Source of the DNA: Marinobacter panjinensis
GTDB taxonomy: Bacteria > Pseudomonadota > Gammaproteobacteria > Pseudomonadales > Oleiphilaceae
Assembly (NCBI RefSeq): GCF_005298175.1
Contig: NZ_SZYH01000001.1
Coordinates: 930,001-994,000, forward strand
Direction of reading: 5' to 3'
DNA length: 64,000 nucleotides
Positions within the stretch are counted from its first letter, which is position 1. Each line of letters begins with the position of its first letter. A program made the position numbers and the translations under genes. The notes under the pieces were generated by a model, which saw only the letters and a program-made list of their open reading frames with translations, searched no databases and was not told the DNA's origin. This document shows, piece by piece, positions 1-9,997 of this stretch.

Positions 1-1062
<1,062 letters not shown>

Positions 1063-2226
1063 ATGATGACATTGCCCGGCGGAATGCCCGCGGACGAATT
1101 CCTGAGAAACTACTGGCAAAAGAAGCCACTGGTGATCCGCCAGGCGTTTCCGGGCTTTGAGTGCCCGGTATCGGCGGATGAACTGGCCGGGCTGGCCTGC
1201 GAGGAAGCCGTCGAATCCCGCATTGTCATCGAGAGCGACCACGGCAAGCCCTGGCAGTTGCACAATGGCCCCTTTGAGCCAGAGCGCTTCAGCAAGCTGC
1301 CTGAAAGCCACTGGACATTGCTGGTACAGGGCCTTGACCACTGGGTTCCGGACATATCGGACCTGCTGGACGAATTCCGCTTCGTACCCAACTGGCGGCT
1401 GGACGACATCATGGCCAGCTACGCACCCAAAGGCGGCAGCGTGGGCCCCCACTATGATCAGTACGATGTGTTCCTGCTGCAGGCCCAGGGCCATCGGCGC
1501 TGGACCTTCGGCGGCCACTGCGATCACACCTCACCCCGGGTGGACGGTACACCGTTGCGGATTCTCAGTAGCTGGGATGGCGAGGAAACCGTGACCCTGG
1601 CGCCAGGCGACATGCTCTACCTGCCACCGGGCATTGGCCATCACGGCGTGGCCGAGGATGACTGTATTACCCTGTCCGTTGGCTTTCGTGCGCCCACCAT
1701 TGACGATGTGCTCACGGGCTTCACGGACTTCCTGTGCAGTCAGTCGGATGCCTCAGAACATCTGAATGACCCCGACCTGCAGGTGCAGAATAATCCCGGC
1801 GCCATCGCTCCGGCAGTGATCGACCGCCTTGATCACGTGATTCGCGAAAAGCTTACCAACAAGCGCCAGTTAGCGCTGTGGTTTGGTCAGTACTCCACAC
1901 TTCCCAAGAGCCTGGATATTGTAGTTCCGGCGGAAGAACCCGTGACACCTGAACTGCTCGGTGAACTTATAGCAGCCGGCAACCCGTTGCGCTGGAACGA
2001 AGGCTCCCGCTTCGCCTACCATGAAGGTGGGGGCGAAACGGCCCTGTTCGTGGATGGCGAACAGTTCCTGCTCCGTGGCGATGCCCGGCCTCTGGCACCC
2101 CTGCTATGCGCCAGCGCCAGACCGGATATGTCGGAACTGGCCGCATTTGTTGCCGGCGACGACACCGTCGCGGGGCTTCTGAGCAACCTCGTTAACCAGG
2201 GTTCGCTGTATTTCGAGCAAGAGTAA
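1063..2226 (+). CDS. roxA: Ribosomal oxygenase RoxA (YcfD), cupin-fold 2OG/Fe(II) hydroxylase of 50S protein L16
   Basis: 387 residues, JmjC/cupin-4 family. E. coli YcfD/RoxA hydroxylates an arginine of ribosomal protein L16 using 2-oxoglutarate, oxygen and Fe(II). The iron triad is visible as H130-x-D132 (GPHYDQYD) and H193 in PPGIGHHG, and the family motif SVGFRAP follows. The C-terminal third fits the dimerisation and winged-helix region of the family. The ATG follows the purB stop with no gap, so translation is probably coupled. A second ATG one codon later is an equal alternative start. Substrate assignment is by family; the fold and iron ligands are directly visible. Confidence 0.92.
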   Translation: MMTLPGGMPADEFLRNYWQKKPLVIRQAFPGFECPVSADELAGLACEEAVESRIVIESDHGKPWQLHNGPFEPERFSKLPESHWTLLVQGLDHWVPDISDLLDEFRFVPNWRLDDIMASYAPKGGSVGPHYDQYDVFLLQAQGHRRWTFGGHCDHTSPRVDGTPLRILSSWDGEETVTLAPGDMLYLPPGIGHHGVAEDDCITLSVGFRAPTIDDVLTGFTDFLCSQSDASEHLNDPDLQVQNNPGAIAPAVIDRLDHVIREKLTNKRQLALWFGQYSTLPKSLDIVVPAEEPVTPELLGELIAAGNPLRWNEGSRFAYHEGGGETALFVDGEQFLLRGDARPLAPLLCASARPDMSELAAFVAGDDTVAGLLSNLVNQGSLYFEQE

Positions 2227-2243
2227 GGGCGAGAGAGAACAGC

Positions 2244-3209
2244 ATGAACGTAAGGATTCGCAAATACAGCTGGCAATTGGCGCCGGCCGACATACGGACC
2301 ATACGTCAGGCCGTCTTTGTGGAAGAACAACGGGTTCCACCGGAACTGGAATGGGACGATACCGACGAGATTGCTGACCATTACCTGGTGGTATTGCCCG
2401 ATAACACTCCCGTGGGGGTCGGCCGGCTGTTCTCTACCCTCGAGGAAACCGCCCATATCGGGCGCATGGCTATTCTACCCGGCCATCGCGGCAAGGGCAT
2501 TGGCGAAACCCTGTTACGCCATCTGGTGTCTGAAGCAGCGAGCCAGTTCAGCGAATTGCAGCTTTCTGCACAGGAACACGCCATTCCTTTCTACCAGCGC
2601 TCCGGCTTTCACGTCTGCTCGGACTTCTACGACGACGCCGGCATTCCCCATGTGGATATGCGCTGCCTGGCGCCACAGCTGGTGAGCGGTGCTTTCGACA
2701 CCCGTCAGACCCCCATGCTATTGGGAGAGGATCACGACGCCTGGCTGTTCGACAGCGAGAGCACCATGACCGGGCTGATGGATTCCGTTATCGGCCAGGC
2801 CCGCCAGCGAATCTGGCTGTATGACCGCCTGCTCGACCATGATCTCTATGATCGCCTGCGTTTCCGGGAGCTGATCTCCACCCTCGCCCGCCGCCACCGG
2901 CTCAGTGAGGTGCGCCTGCTGATTCACGATGATAAGCCGCTGGTGAAACACCGACACCAGATTGTGGAACTGATGCGCCGGCTGCCCAGCCGCATCGAAC
3001 TGAGACTGGTCAATGAGGACTATCCGGTGGAAGACCGCCCTTTTCTGCTGGCTGACCGTGAGGGCGTGGTTTTCCGCCACGATTTCTACAGGCCCGAAGG
3101 CTTCGCCAACTTTGCCGACAGTGGCCGTGTGAGGCTGCTGGCAGAATCTTTCCAGCGCATGTGGGATGCTGGCAAACGTTCGCTGGAGTTGCGAGAACTA
3201 CCGCTCTGA
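2244..3209 (+). CDS. GNAT-family acetyltransferase with C-terminal PLD-like (DUF7931-type) domain
   Basis: 321 residues in two parts. Residues 1 to about 145 are a GNAT domain, with the acetyl-CoA loop RGKGIG after HIGRMAILPGH and the QEHAIPFYQRSGF beta-bulge region near the end of the fold. Residues about 150-321 form a second domain rich in charged and His residues (LIHDDKPLVKHRHQ, LLADREGVVFR). It resembles the phospholipase-D-like C-terminal domain seen in proteobacterial purB-linked GNATs. The gene is 17 bases after roxA and probably in its operon. Its last 12 bases overlap the end of the convergent LysR gene. The acceptor substrate is unknown. Confidence 0.85.
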   Translation: MNVRIRKYSWQLAPADIRTIRQAVFVEEQRVPPELEWDDTDEIADHYLVVLPDNTPVGVGRLFSTLEETAHIGRMAILPGHRGKGIGETLLRHLVSEAASQFSELQLSAQEHAIPFYQRSGFHVCSDFYDDAGIPHVDMRCLAPQLVSGAFDTRQTPMLLGEDHDAWLFDSESTMTGLMDSVIGQARQRIWLYDRLLDHDLYDRLRFRELISTLARRHRLSEVRLLIHDDKPLVKHRHQIVELMRRLPSRIELRLVNEDYPVEDRPFLLADREGVVFRHDFYRPEGFANFADSGRVRLLAESFQRMWDAGKRSLELRELPL

Positions 3210-4208
3210 GTGGTGAATGCCGGGAACCTCGGCAGATTCAAACTGCGCCCCGAACGGGGCAAACTCGGCATCCACTTCTTCAGCCACTTCGGCAATCAGC
3301 TTGCGCAGCCATTGGTGGTCCTTGTTGTGCTGCAACAGCGGGCTCCAGGCCATTTTCAACTCGAAAGGCGGAATGTCGAACGGCGGCACCTTGACCACCA
3401 GATTGGGATTGTCTTTCTGCAGCCAGGCGGCGCGGGACGGCAAGGTGGCAATCAGATCGTGCTGTTCTGCCAGTAGCATCGCCACCTGGTAATGCCGGGT
3501 GAAGACTGAAATCTGGCGTTTCCGGCCCATCAACGACAGTGCCTCATCCACCCAACCCAGACGCTGGACATCCTTCGGGTTCACCCCTACACCGACTCCG
3601 AAACCAGTCTTGCTGACCCATATATGGCTGGCGTCCAGATAGGTGTCCAGGGTGAACGGTTGTTTCAGAATAGGGTTGCGCGCATTCATCAGGCAGGCGA
3701 AATATTCGGTCCACAGGGTTTTCTGGTGAAATGACTGGGGGATCTTGTCAAAGCGGTTGATGGCCATATCCAACCGCCCCTGTTCCACATCCAGAAAGCT
3801 GACGTCACTGGGAGTGAGAACATCCAGGGTGACATGGGGTGCTTCCTGGCGAATACGCCGCAGCACCCGCGGCATCAGGCAGGATTCGGCGTAATCACTG
3901 GCCATGATGCGGAATACCCGCTGGCTTTCCATGGCGGCAAATGCGGTTTTCTCATGAACGGCCTGTTCGATATCCGAGAGAATGCCCCGCACCAGTGGCT
4001 GCAGCTCAGTCGCACGCTCCGTTGCGGTCATGCCCTCACTGGTCCGGACCAGCAACGGATCACCAAACAGGTCCCGCAGCCGTCGCAGACCATTGCTCAT
4101 GGCCGGCTGGGTGATGCCCAGATGGTTTGCTGCCTTGGTTACATTCCGCTCTCTCAGAAGCACATCCAGATAGACCAGCAAATTCAGATCAACCCGTGAA
4201 ATATCCAT
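3198..4208 (-). CDS. LysR-family transcriptional regulator (NodD/NahR-like subgroup)
   Basis: 336 residues. The N-terminal winged HTH (about residues 6-65, VDLNLLVYLDVLLRERNVTKAANHLGITQ spans helices 1-3 in part) starts with the DLNLL pattern typical of the NodD/NahR/LinR branch. It is followed by an effector-binding domain with the usual RIMASDY and MARKP-like stretches replaced by variants. The 3' end overlaps the preceding convergent gene by 12 bases. The ATG is preceded by an AGGTGCCAGGGT region that may hold the ribosome site. A 21-bp dyad with T-N11-A character lies about 44 bases upstream. Inducer and targets cannot be read from the sequence, and there is no adjacent catabolic operon. 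Confidence 0.9.
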   Translation of the reverse strand: MDISRVDLNLLVYLDVLLRERNVTKAANHLGITQPAMSNGLRRLRDLFGDPLLVRTSEGMTATERATELQPLVRGILSDIEQAVHEKTAFAAMESQRVFRIMASDYAESCLMPRVLRRIRQEAPHVTLDVLTPSDVSFLDVEQGRLDMAINRFDKIPQSFHQKTLWTEYFACLMNARNPILKQPFTLDTYLDASHIWVSKTGFGVGVGVNPKDVQRLGWVDEALSLMGRKRQISVFTRHYQVAMLLAEQHDLIATLPSRAAWLQKDNPNLVVKVPPFDIPPFELKMAWSPLLQHNKDHQWLRKLIAEVAEEVDAEFAPFGAQFESAEVPGIHHSER

Positions 4209-4251
4209 ACCCTGGCACCTGTTTATTGACCAGCACTGCCTGTCACGGGGA

Positions 4252-4272
4252 CACTGTCACCTGGATACAGTG
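4252..4272. promoter_or_regulatory. Candidate LysR-type operator (CACTGT-N9-ACAGTG)
   Basis: A perfect 6+6 dyad with a 9-base spacer lies 44 bases upstream of the LysR start. It contains a T-N11-A core (T4257 to A4269), the usual LysR recognition geometry. Position and shape fit an autoregulatory site. This is inference from pattern only. Confidence 0.4.
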
Positions 4273-4469
4273 GCGGTTTTATTCATAGAAATAATACATT
4301 GCAGCGTATCAATTCACCGGAATGATATAAAGCCAAAATCTTTCACATTTCAAAACGGAATCGTTTCCGGTTTTCTGCTAGTCTTCCGGATACTTGCTGG
4401 ATTTCTCCGGTTTATTTGAGTCACCGGAGCCCCCAGTGGCCGTCCATAAGCCGGAGCTTTTGCCATAGA

Positions 4470-5240
4470 ATGGATACCACAATGATTGTGCTGCTACTGG
4501 CAGCTGTCGTTATCATTTCGATTGTTATTATTGTGGCCAGCCAGATGCGGGAACGGGCCCGTATTGAGCGTGCACGAAAGATCACCGCCCTCGAAGACAG
4601 TTACAATCGCGCCAACCGCCTGCTTTCCGAGATTCCGGGCCAATACCTCACCACCGATCTCAAACTGCTGTTGATCAGGCGCATGGAGGAAACCTGCAAG
4701 GACCTCAAGGCGCTGAAGTCCGACCAGCCCGTCAGTGAATGGCTCAGTGCTGCCCAGCAACTGAAAAAGGCGGTAATGGACAACGAAGACCGGCGCCCTC
4801 CCGTCAAGATCGATTCGCCCGAAAAGTCCAGCTATGTCAAAGAGCTGCTGCAGAACCTGTTCAAAATGATTGAAGGCATGCACAAGGCCGGAAAGATCGA
4901 CAGCGCCACCGCCAAGAAGAACCTGAAGTTCGTGTTGTTCCTGGTACACAAGACCCACGCCGACCTGCACGTATTTCAGGCCCGCGATTATGTGAAGCAG
5001 AACCAGATTCGCAAGGCAATTCACGCCTATCATCTGGCCAGCACTGAAATGGGCAAGTCCAGGGACAACCCCATGGCCATGAAAGCGGTCAAGAGTTTCC
5101 GCACCCGCATCAAGGAACTGGAAGCCATGAAAGATGATGGGGCACCGGGCAGCGCTGAGGGGCAATCGCGCCTGGACCGCGAATGGGATACCTTCCTGCA
5201 CGATGAGGAATGGCGCAAAAAGGCCGATTACGACGATTAG
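4470..5240 (+). CDS. Hypothetical protein with one N-terminal membrane helix and cytosolic helical domain
   Basis: 256 residues from the chosen ATG. A TTG 54 bases upstream is also in frame but would put a polar, non-conserved-looking stretch before the membrane segment. Residues about 5-23 are strongly hydrophobic (MIVLLLAAVVIISIVIIVA) and followed by RER/RIER charges, so the helix should anchor the protein with its body in the cytosol. The rest is predicted mostly alpha-helical and charged (Lys/Glu/Asp rich), with no enzyme motif that I recognise and a very acidic/basic tail (DREWDTFLHDEEWRKK). It is 63 bases upstream of the SagS-like kinase on the same strand and may be cotranscribed with it. 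Function unknown. Confidence 0.85.
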   Translation: MDTTMIVLLLAAVVIISIVIIVASQMRERARIERARKITALEDSYNRANRLLSEIPGQYLTTDLKLLLIRRMEETCKDLKALKSDQPVSEWLSAAQQLKKAVMDNEDRRPPVKIDSPEKSSYVKELLQNLFKMIEGMHKAGKIDSATAKKNLKFVLFLVHKTHADLHVFQARDYVKQNQIRKAIHAYHLASTEMGKSRDNPMAMKAVKSFRTRIKELEAMKDDGAPGSAEGQSRLDREWDTFLHDEEWRKKADYDD

Positions 5241-5303
5241 CCACGGGGCAGTGGCTCATCCACATTATCTGAAACGCTGACAAACAGGGACTGTAGATTC
5301 GCT

Positions 5304-7637
5304 GTGACAACTCCATTCAAAAAACGGCTTTCCTACCGCCTCACCCGGGACACCGTTTTGATAGCAATGGTGTTGGGTCTCATACTCAACGTTGTTCAGG
5401 TCACCCTTGATTATTTCAGTGCCCGGGATTCCATGGAGCAGGAAATCCGCGCGCTGATCGAAATAAGCCACAGCCCGGCCTCCCAGATTGCCTATAACAT
5501 CGACATCCGGCTGGCAGAGGAGTTGCTGGATGGCCTGCTCCGTCACCCTGCCACCATTGACGCCCGGATCATCGATAACAACGATCAGACCATGGCCGCT
5601 GCCAGCCAGAGCAGTCCGGATTCCCGCTACCGCTGGATCAGTGATCTGCTGTTCGGCGACAGCCGTGTTTTCAGTCAGGAACTGATGGTGCCTCAACTGA
5701 GCGATCTCTCCCTTGGGTACCTGACCGTCACCATTGACACCTATCATTATGGCCTGATGTTCCTGCAGAGGGCTGGCTACACCCTGGCCAGCGGATTGCT
5801 CAAAAGTCTGGTGCTGACAGCTGCTCTGCTCGCCATTTTCTATTTCGTTCTGACCCGCCCCATGCTCAATGTGATAGGCGCCCTGAGCCGCGTGCGCGCT
5901 GAATCTCCGGAAAAAGTCCGGCTGCCGGTGCCCCACAATCACCGCGAAGACGAAATCGGTCAGATGGTGGGCATCATCAATCTGCACCTAGAGACCATGG
6001 ACGCCAGTCTTGAGCAGTTGCGAACTGCAGAAAGCGCCATAAAGAATTACTCCACGCAGCTGGAACAGGAGGTGGAGGACCGCACCCGGGAGATCTCTGA
6101 AAAGAACGAAGCCCTCCAGCGAGGCAATCGCGCGCTGGTACGAGCCAAGGAAGATGCAGTCCGCCGGGCCCGCTCCCGGGCCAATTTCCTGGCCAGTATG
6201 AGCCACGAAATCCGGACGCCACTCAATGGGGTTCTGGGGATGCTTGGCCTGGCGCTGGAAGGTGACCTGGAACCGGCTCAGCGCAACCGCCTGGAGATCG
6301 CACTCAACGCCGGGCAAAGCCTGCTTGGACTGCTGAACGATATCCTCGACATTTCCAAGGTCGAGGCCGGCAAGCTCAGCCTTGAGAACATTCCTTTCAG
6401 TATCCGCAATCTGATCGAGGAATGCGCAACACTTCATTCTCAACAGGCCCGTCGCAAGAACATCGATGTGGTGACCGATATTGAGTGCGATCTGCCTGAA
6501 ACTTTTCTCGGTGACCCGACCCGCACCCGGCAGGTTCTCAATAACCTGTTAAGTAACGCCATAAAGTTTACCGATCAGGGCAGCGTTCGAATTCGTGCAA
6601 CCCGCTTCAACGGTAATCTCCGGATTGATGTGATTGATACCGGTATCGGCATGTCCAAGGAAGGGTTGCACCGGATCTTTTCACCCTTTTCCCAGGCTGA
6701 CGCCGACACCACCAGACTGTATGGCGGGACCGGGCTGGGTCTGACCCTGTGCCGGCAGTTGGTGGAACGCATGCATGGCCAGATTCTGGTGGATTCCGAA
6801 GAGCGCCGGGGTACACACTTTACCGTGAACCTGCCCCTGCCGGTTCACGACGAGGGTGGATCCGGGATAACGCCGGTAGACATACCGACCATTGTCAGAA
6901 CCTCAGGTGTGGATATGGCCATACCCCATGAACATCCGCACCGACTGCCCATCGAAAGCCAGCTGAGAGCCTGGAGCATTCCCGTGCGTGATGCAGCCCG
7001 CAACGGCGGCGGTATCCTGATGGTAGCGGCAGACAGAGAAAACAGTTCAGGCCAGCAGATGGCGGCCCAATGGTCAGGTGCCGGCGTTATTCTGGTGGAC
7101 AGAAACGGCACCGCGGCGGCTGACGGCAATCAACAGATCCTGTCCATGCCCCTGAGGCGGGATCAGCTGTTCCGTACACTTTGCGCCGCAGCCGGACTGA
7201 AGCCCGTAAAGAAAGACCATGAAAAGGATGAAGGGAAAGGAGCAGGCGCCAGAAGATCGCTGAACCTGTTGCTGGTTGAGGACAACCAGGTCAACCAGGT
7301 GGTTGCCAGCAGCATGCTGCGAAAACTGGGCCACAAGGTCACTCTGGCGGAAAATGGCAAGCGTGCGCTGGAGGCACTGAAATCAGGGAAGTTCGATGTT
7401 GTGCTGATGGACTGCCAGATGCCGGTGATGGATGGCTACGAGGCCACCCGCGAGATACGGGAGAATCCGGCCTGGCGGGACTTGCCGGTCATTGCCGTGA
7501 CCGCCAATGTCATGCAAGGAGACCGGGACGATTGCCTGGAATGCGGGATGAACGATTACATCACCAAACCCTACAACAGAGCCGACCTTAAATCGGTTAT
7601 CGATCGCTGGGCTCCCCCTGAGCCTCAAGAAGGCTGA
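5304..7637 (+). CDS. sagS: Hybrid sensor histidine kinase, SagS-like
   Basis: 777 residues, GTG start with CAGGGA upstream. Membrane helices at about 17-40 and 160-187 flank a periplasmic sensor of about 120 residues. Then come a HAMP-like linker, a coiled coil (about 235-290) and a HisKA box with the phosphorylated His in MSHEIRTPL (H301). The HATPase has N box NNLLSNAIKFT, G1 DTGIGMS and G2 GGTGLGL. A receiver (about 652-772) carries phospho-acceptor D703 in LMDCQMPVMDG. There is no Hpt domain, so a separate phosphotransfer protein is expected. Length, domain order and the ospR-gpx neighbours match P. aeruginosa SagS (PA2824), which controls the motile-sessile switch. Its 3' end overlaps the convergent MarR gene by 41 bases. 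The orthology call is inference. Confidence 0.85.
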   Translation: MTTPFKKRLSYRLTRDTVLIAMVLGLILNVVQVTLDYFSARDSMEQEIRALIEISHSPASQIAYNIDIRLAEELLDGLLRHPATIDARIIDNNDQTMAAASQSSPDSRYRWISDLLFGDSRVFSQELMVPQLSDLSLGYLTVTIDTYHYGLMFLQRAGYTLASGLLKSLVLTAALLAIFYFVLTRPMLNVIGALSRVRAESPEKVRLPVPHNHREDEIGQMVGIINLHLETMDASLEQLRTAESAIKNYSTQLEQEVEDRTREISEKNEALQRGNRALVRAKEDAVRRARSRANFLASMSHEIRTPLNGVLGMLGLALEGDLEPAQRNRLEIALNAGQSLLGLLNDILDISKVEAGKLSLENIPFSIRNLIEECATLHSQQARRKNIDVVTDIECDLPETFLGDPTRTRQVLNNLLSNAIKFTDQGSVRIRATRFNGNLRIDVIDTGIGMSKEGLHRIFSPFSQADADTTRLYGGTGLGLTLCRQLVERMHGQILVDSEERRGTHFTVNLPLPVHDEGGSGITPVDIPTIVRTSGVDMAIPHEHPHRLPIESQLRAWSIPVRDAARNGGGILMVAADRENSSGQQMAAQWSGAGVILVDRNGTAAADGNQQILSMPLRRDQLFRTLCAAAGLKPVKKDHEKDEGKGAGARRSLNLLLVEDNQVNQVVASSMLRKLGHKVTLAENGKRALEALKSGKFDVVLMDCQMPVMDGYEATREIRENPAWRDLPVIAVTANVMQGDRDDCLECGMNDYITKPYNRADLKSVIDRWAPPEPQEG

Positions 7638-8067
7638 GCACCGAACGCAGCTCCTCTCGGAGTGCCACGATGCGCGCCTGGTCTATCCCGGTACCACACA
7701 GCAGCCGGCCTGGAATATCCCTGGCCCGCTGGCGCATGGCAATGCCTTTCTCGGTAGGCGCTACGGTAACCACCCGCTCATCGGCGGTGTCTCGCAGACG
7801 GGTCACCAGATCCCGCTCAGCCAGGCGCTTGAGCAACGGCGTCAGGGTGCCGGAATCAAGGCGTAACCGCTTTCCCAGATCTGACACTCTGACGGTTGTT
7901 CCTTCCTGGCCGGCCTCCCACAATACCAACATGACAAGGTATTGGGGATAGGTCAGATTGAGCTCGGCCAGCAATGGGCGATAGCGGGCAGTAACAGCCC
8001 GGTTGGCGGCATAAAGCGCAAAACAGAGCTGGTTGTCCAGGGCCAGCATATCGTCTTCAGATGCCAT
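7597..8067 (-). CDS. ospR: MarR-family organic peroxide sensor, OspR/OhrR type
   Basis: 156 residues. The N-terminal motif DNQLCFALYAA carries the peroxide-sensing Cys (C15), exactly as in OhrR proteins. A second Cys, C124 in RLLCGTG, suggests the two-cysteine (disulfide-switch) class. The winged helix region VSDLGKRLRLDSGTLTPLLKRLAERDLV and the wing RDTADERVV are typical. The start lies 3 bases after the gpx stop, so gpx-ospR form one transcription unit. In P. aeruginosa the same pair is OspR (PA2825) and Gpx (PA2826), where OspR represses gpx. The end overlaps the sagS-like gene by 41 bases. Confidence 0.9.
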   Translation of the reverse strand: MASEDDMLALDNQLCFALYAANRAVTARYRPLLAELNLTYPQYLVMLVLWEAGQEGTTVRVSDLGKRLRLDSGTLTPLLKRLAERDLVTRLRDTADERVVTVAPTEKGIAMRQRARDIPGRLLCGTGIDQARIVALREELRSVLSLLEAQGEPSDR

Positions 8068-8070
8068 GAC

Positions 8071-8556
8071 TTACAGCAACTTCTCAATGTCGTTACGAAT
8101 GGCGGATGGCTTCGTCGTTGGCGGGTACCGACCCACAACCTCGCCCTCACGGTTAACGAGAAACTTGGTAAAGTTCCATTTCACCGCTTCTGATCCCAAC
8201 AGACCCTTGGCGTTGTGCTTGAGGTACTCGAACAGGGGGTGAGCGTTCGGCCCATTGACCTCAATCTTGGCAAACATGGGAAAATCCACGCCATAATTCA
8301 CAGAGCAGAACTCGCTGATGGCCTTGTCGTCTGCCGGGTCCTGATTCCGGAACTGGTTGCAGGGAAAACCCAGCACCTCAAGCCCCTTTTCTTTCAGGTC
8401 CGCATACAGGGATTGCAGCCCTTCGAACTGAGGGGTGAAACCGCACTTGCTGGCCGTATTCACGATCAGCAGTACCTTGCCGCGGAACTCGTCAAGGGAA
8501 TGCTCTTCTCCACGAATGTCTGTCGCGGTGAAGTCGTAGACGCTTTGGCTGCTCAT
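8071..8556 (-). CDS. gpx: Glutathione peroxidase family (thiol peroxidase)
   Basis: 161 residues, the normal size for bacterial Gpx/BtuE. The peroxidatic Cys is C38 in NTASKCGFT. The second signature GFPCNQF(R)NQDP and the WNFTKFLV region (catalytic Trp/Asn) are present. Such enzymes reduce hydrogen peroxide and organic peroxides, in bacteria usually with thioredoxin rather than glutathione. Translation probably starts at the ATG preceded by AAAGGAGCAGAATC. It is the first gene of the gpx-ospR unit and is likely repressed by OspR until peroxide oxidises the sensor Cys. Confidence 0.93.
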   Translation of the reverse strand: MSSQSVYDFTATDIRGEEHSLDEFRGKVLLIVNTASKCGFTPQFEGLQSLYADLKEKGLEVLGFPCNQFRNQDPADDKAISEFCSVNYGVDFPMFAKIEVNGPNAHPLFEYLKHNAKGLLGSEAVKWNFTKFLVNREGEVVGRYPPTTKPSAIRNDIEKLL

Positions 8557-8588
8557 GATTCTGCTCCTTTAAATTTGCCCCTATTATA

Positions 8589-8598
8589 TTGTGCACAA
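8589..8598. promoter_or_regulatory. Candidate OspR/OhrR operator upstream of gpx (TTGTGCACAA)
   Basis: A perfect 10-bp palindrome lies in an A/T-rich stretch 33 bases upstream of the gpx start, where an autoregulated MarR repressor would bind. MarR/OhrR operators are A/T-rich inverted repeats of similar half sites. I have no direct match to a known OspR site, so this is a positional guess. Confidence 0.35.
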
Positions 8599-8771
8599 CT
8601 GGATTTACAACCGAATCCCGATCGATAACTCGTTCAGTTCATGGAAACTGTGAGCTTTGGGCGTTAAATCTCCGCTTCTGTGCCACAATTCATCACAATT
8701 GGCCTGTTGTCGCCGGCCTTTGCTCCGCTAGAATACAGGCTTGTGTCTTTTACTGAGGAATTACCGGGCTT

Positions 8772-9986
8772 ATGCAGAACTATCTCAAATCCGCCAAGCT
8801 GGATAACGTGTGTTACGAGATACGTGGCGTGGTTCTGCGCGAGGCCCGTCGTCTCGAAGAGGAGGGCCATCGGGTTCTGAAACTGAATATCGGCAACCCT
8901 GCGGCTTTTGAGCTGGATGTTCCCGAGGAAATTCAGCAGGACGTGATCTACAACATGCACCTGGCCCAGGGTTATGTGGAATCCAAGGGCCTGTTCTCTG
9001 CCCGCAAGGCGGTGATGCACTACTGCCAGCAACGGGGCATCGACAAGGTGGATATCGACGATATCTTCCTCGGCAATGGCGTCAGCGAGATGATCGTGAT
9101 GTCCATGCAGGCCATGCTCAACACCGGCGACGAGGTACTGATCCCGGCCCCCGACTACCCCCTGTGGACCGCCGCCGTGACCCTGTCCAGTGGCAAGCCG
9201 GTGCACTACCGTTGCGACGAGCAACAGGACTGGTTCCCGGACATCGACGATATCCGCAAGAAAATCACCCGTCGAACCCGTGCCATCGTGCTGATCAACC
9301 CCAACAACCCGACCGGTGCCGTTTATTCCCGCGAATTGCTGGAACAGGTGGTGGAACTGGCCCGACAGCACAACCTGATCGTGCTGTCGGACGAAATCTA
9401 CGACAAGATCCTCTACGATGGTACCGAGCATATTCCTACCGCGTCACTGGCGGACGACGTGCTGTTTTTTACCTATAACGGGCTGTCCAAGAATTACCGC
9501 GCTGCCGGCTATCGCTCCGGCTGGATGATTATCAGTGGCGCCAAGCACCGCGCACGGGACCTGATCGAGGGCATCGAAATGCTCTCCAACATGCGCCTGT
9601 GTGCCAATGTACCGGCCCAGCTTGCCATCCAGACTGCCCTGGGGGGCTACCAGTCTATTGACGATCTGGTAGCACCGGGCGGCCGCCTGTTCGAGCAGCG
9701 GGAGACGGCCTGGAACCTGCTCAATGATATCCCCGGGGTCAGTTGCGTGAAGCCCAAGGGCGCACTCTATCTGTTCCCCAGGCTGGATCCGAAGCGCTTC
9801 CCCATCGTCAATGACGAAAAGCTGGTGCTGGACCTGCTGCTGCAGGAGCGCATCCTGCTGGTCCAGGGCTCGGCCTTCAATATCGACGACAAACAGCATT
9901 TGCGCGTGGTGTTCCTGCCCCGGGAGGACACGCTGGAGGACGCCATGAAGCGTCTGGCACACTTCCTGTCTTCTTATCAGCTGTAA
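8772..9986 (+). CDS. alaA: Alanine transaminase AlaA (class I/II PLP aminotransferase)
   Basis: 404 residues. It closely follows E. coli AlaA (YfbQ) throughout: LDNVCYEIRGVVL at the start, LNIGNPAAF, APDYPLWTAAV, INPNNPTGAVYS, LSDEIYDKILYD, and the PLP lysine K240 in NGLSKNYRAAGYRSGWM. AlaA makes L-alanine from pyruvate with glutamate as amino donor, in the cytosol. GAGGAA precedes the ATG at good spacing. Divergent from gpx with 215 bases between, which must hold both promoters. In P. aeruginosa the corresponding gene is PA2828. A broad-specificity aminotransferase role cannot be excluded. Confidence 0.93.
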   Translation: MQNYLKSAKLDNVCYEIRGVVLREARRLEEEGHRVLKLNIGNPAAFELDVPEEIQQDVIYNMHLAQGYVESKGLFSARKAVMHYCQQRGIDKVDIDDIFLGNGVSEMIVMSMQAMLNTGDEVLIPAPDYPLWTAAVTLSSGKPVHYRCDEQQDWFPDIDDIRKKITRRTRAIVLINPNNPTGAVYSRELLEQVVELARQHNLIVLSDEIYDKILYDGTEHIPTASLADDVLFFTYNGLSKNYRAAGYRSGWMIISGAKHRARDLIEGIEMLSNMRLCANVPAQLAIQTALGGYQSIDDLVAPGGRLFEQRETAWNLLNDIPGVSCVKPKGALYLFPRLDPKRFPIVNDEKLVLDLLLQERILLVQGSAFNIDDKQHLRVVFLPREDTLEDAMKRLAHFLSSYQL

Positions 9987-9997
9987 CAGAGGGCTTT

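Noticed and set aside
8557..8771. Search for a small msrB or remnant between gpx and alaA
   Set aside because: No open frame with the MsrB zinc or catalytic motifs is visible; the stretch is an ordinary divergent promoter spacer.
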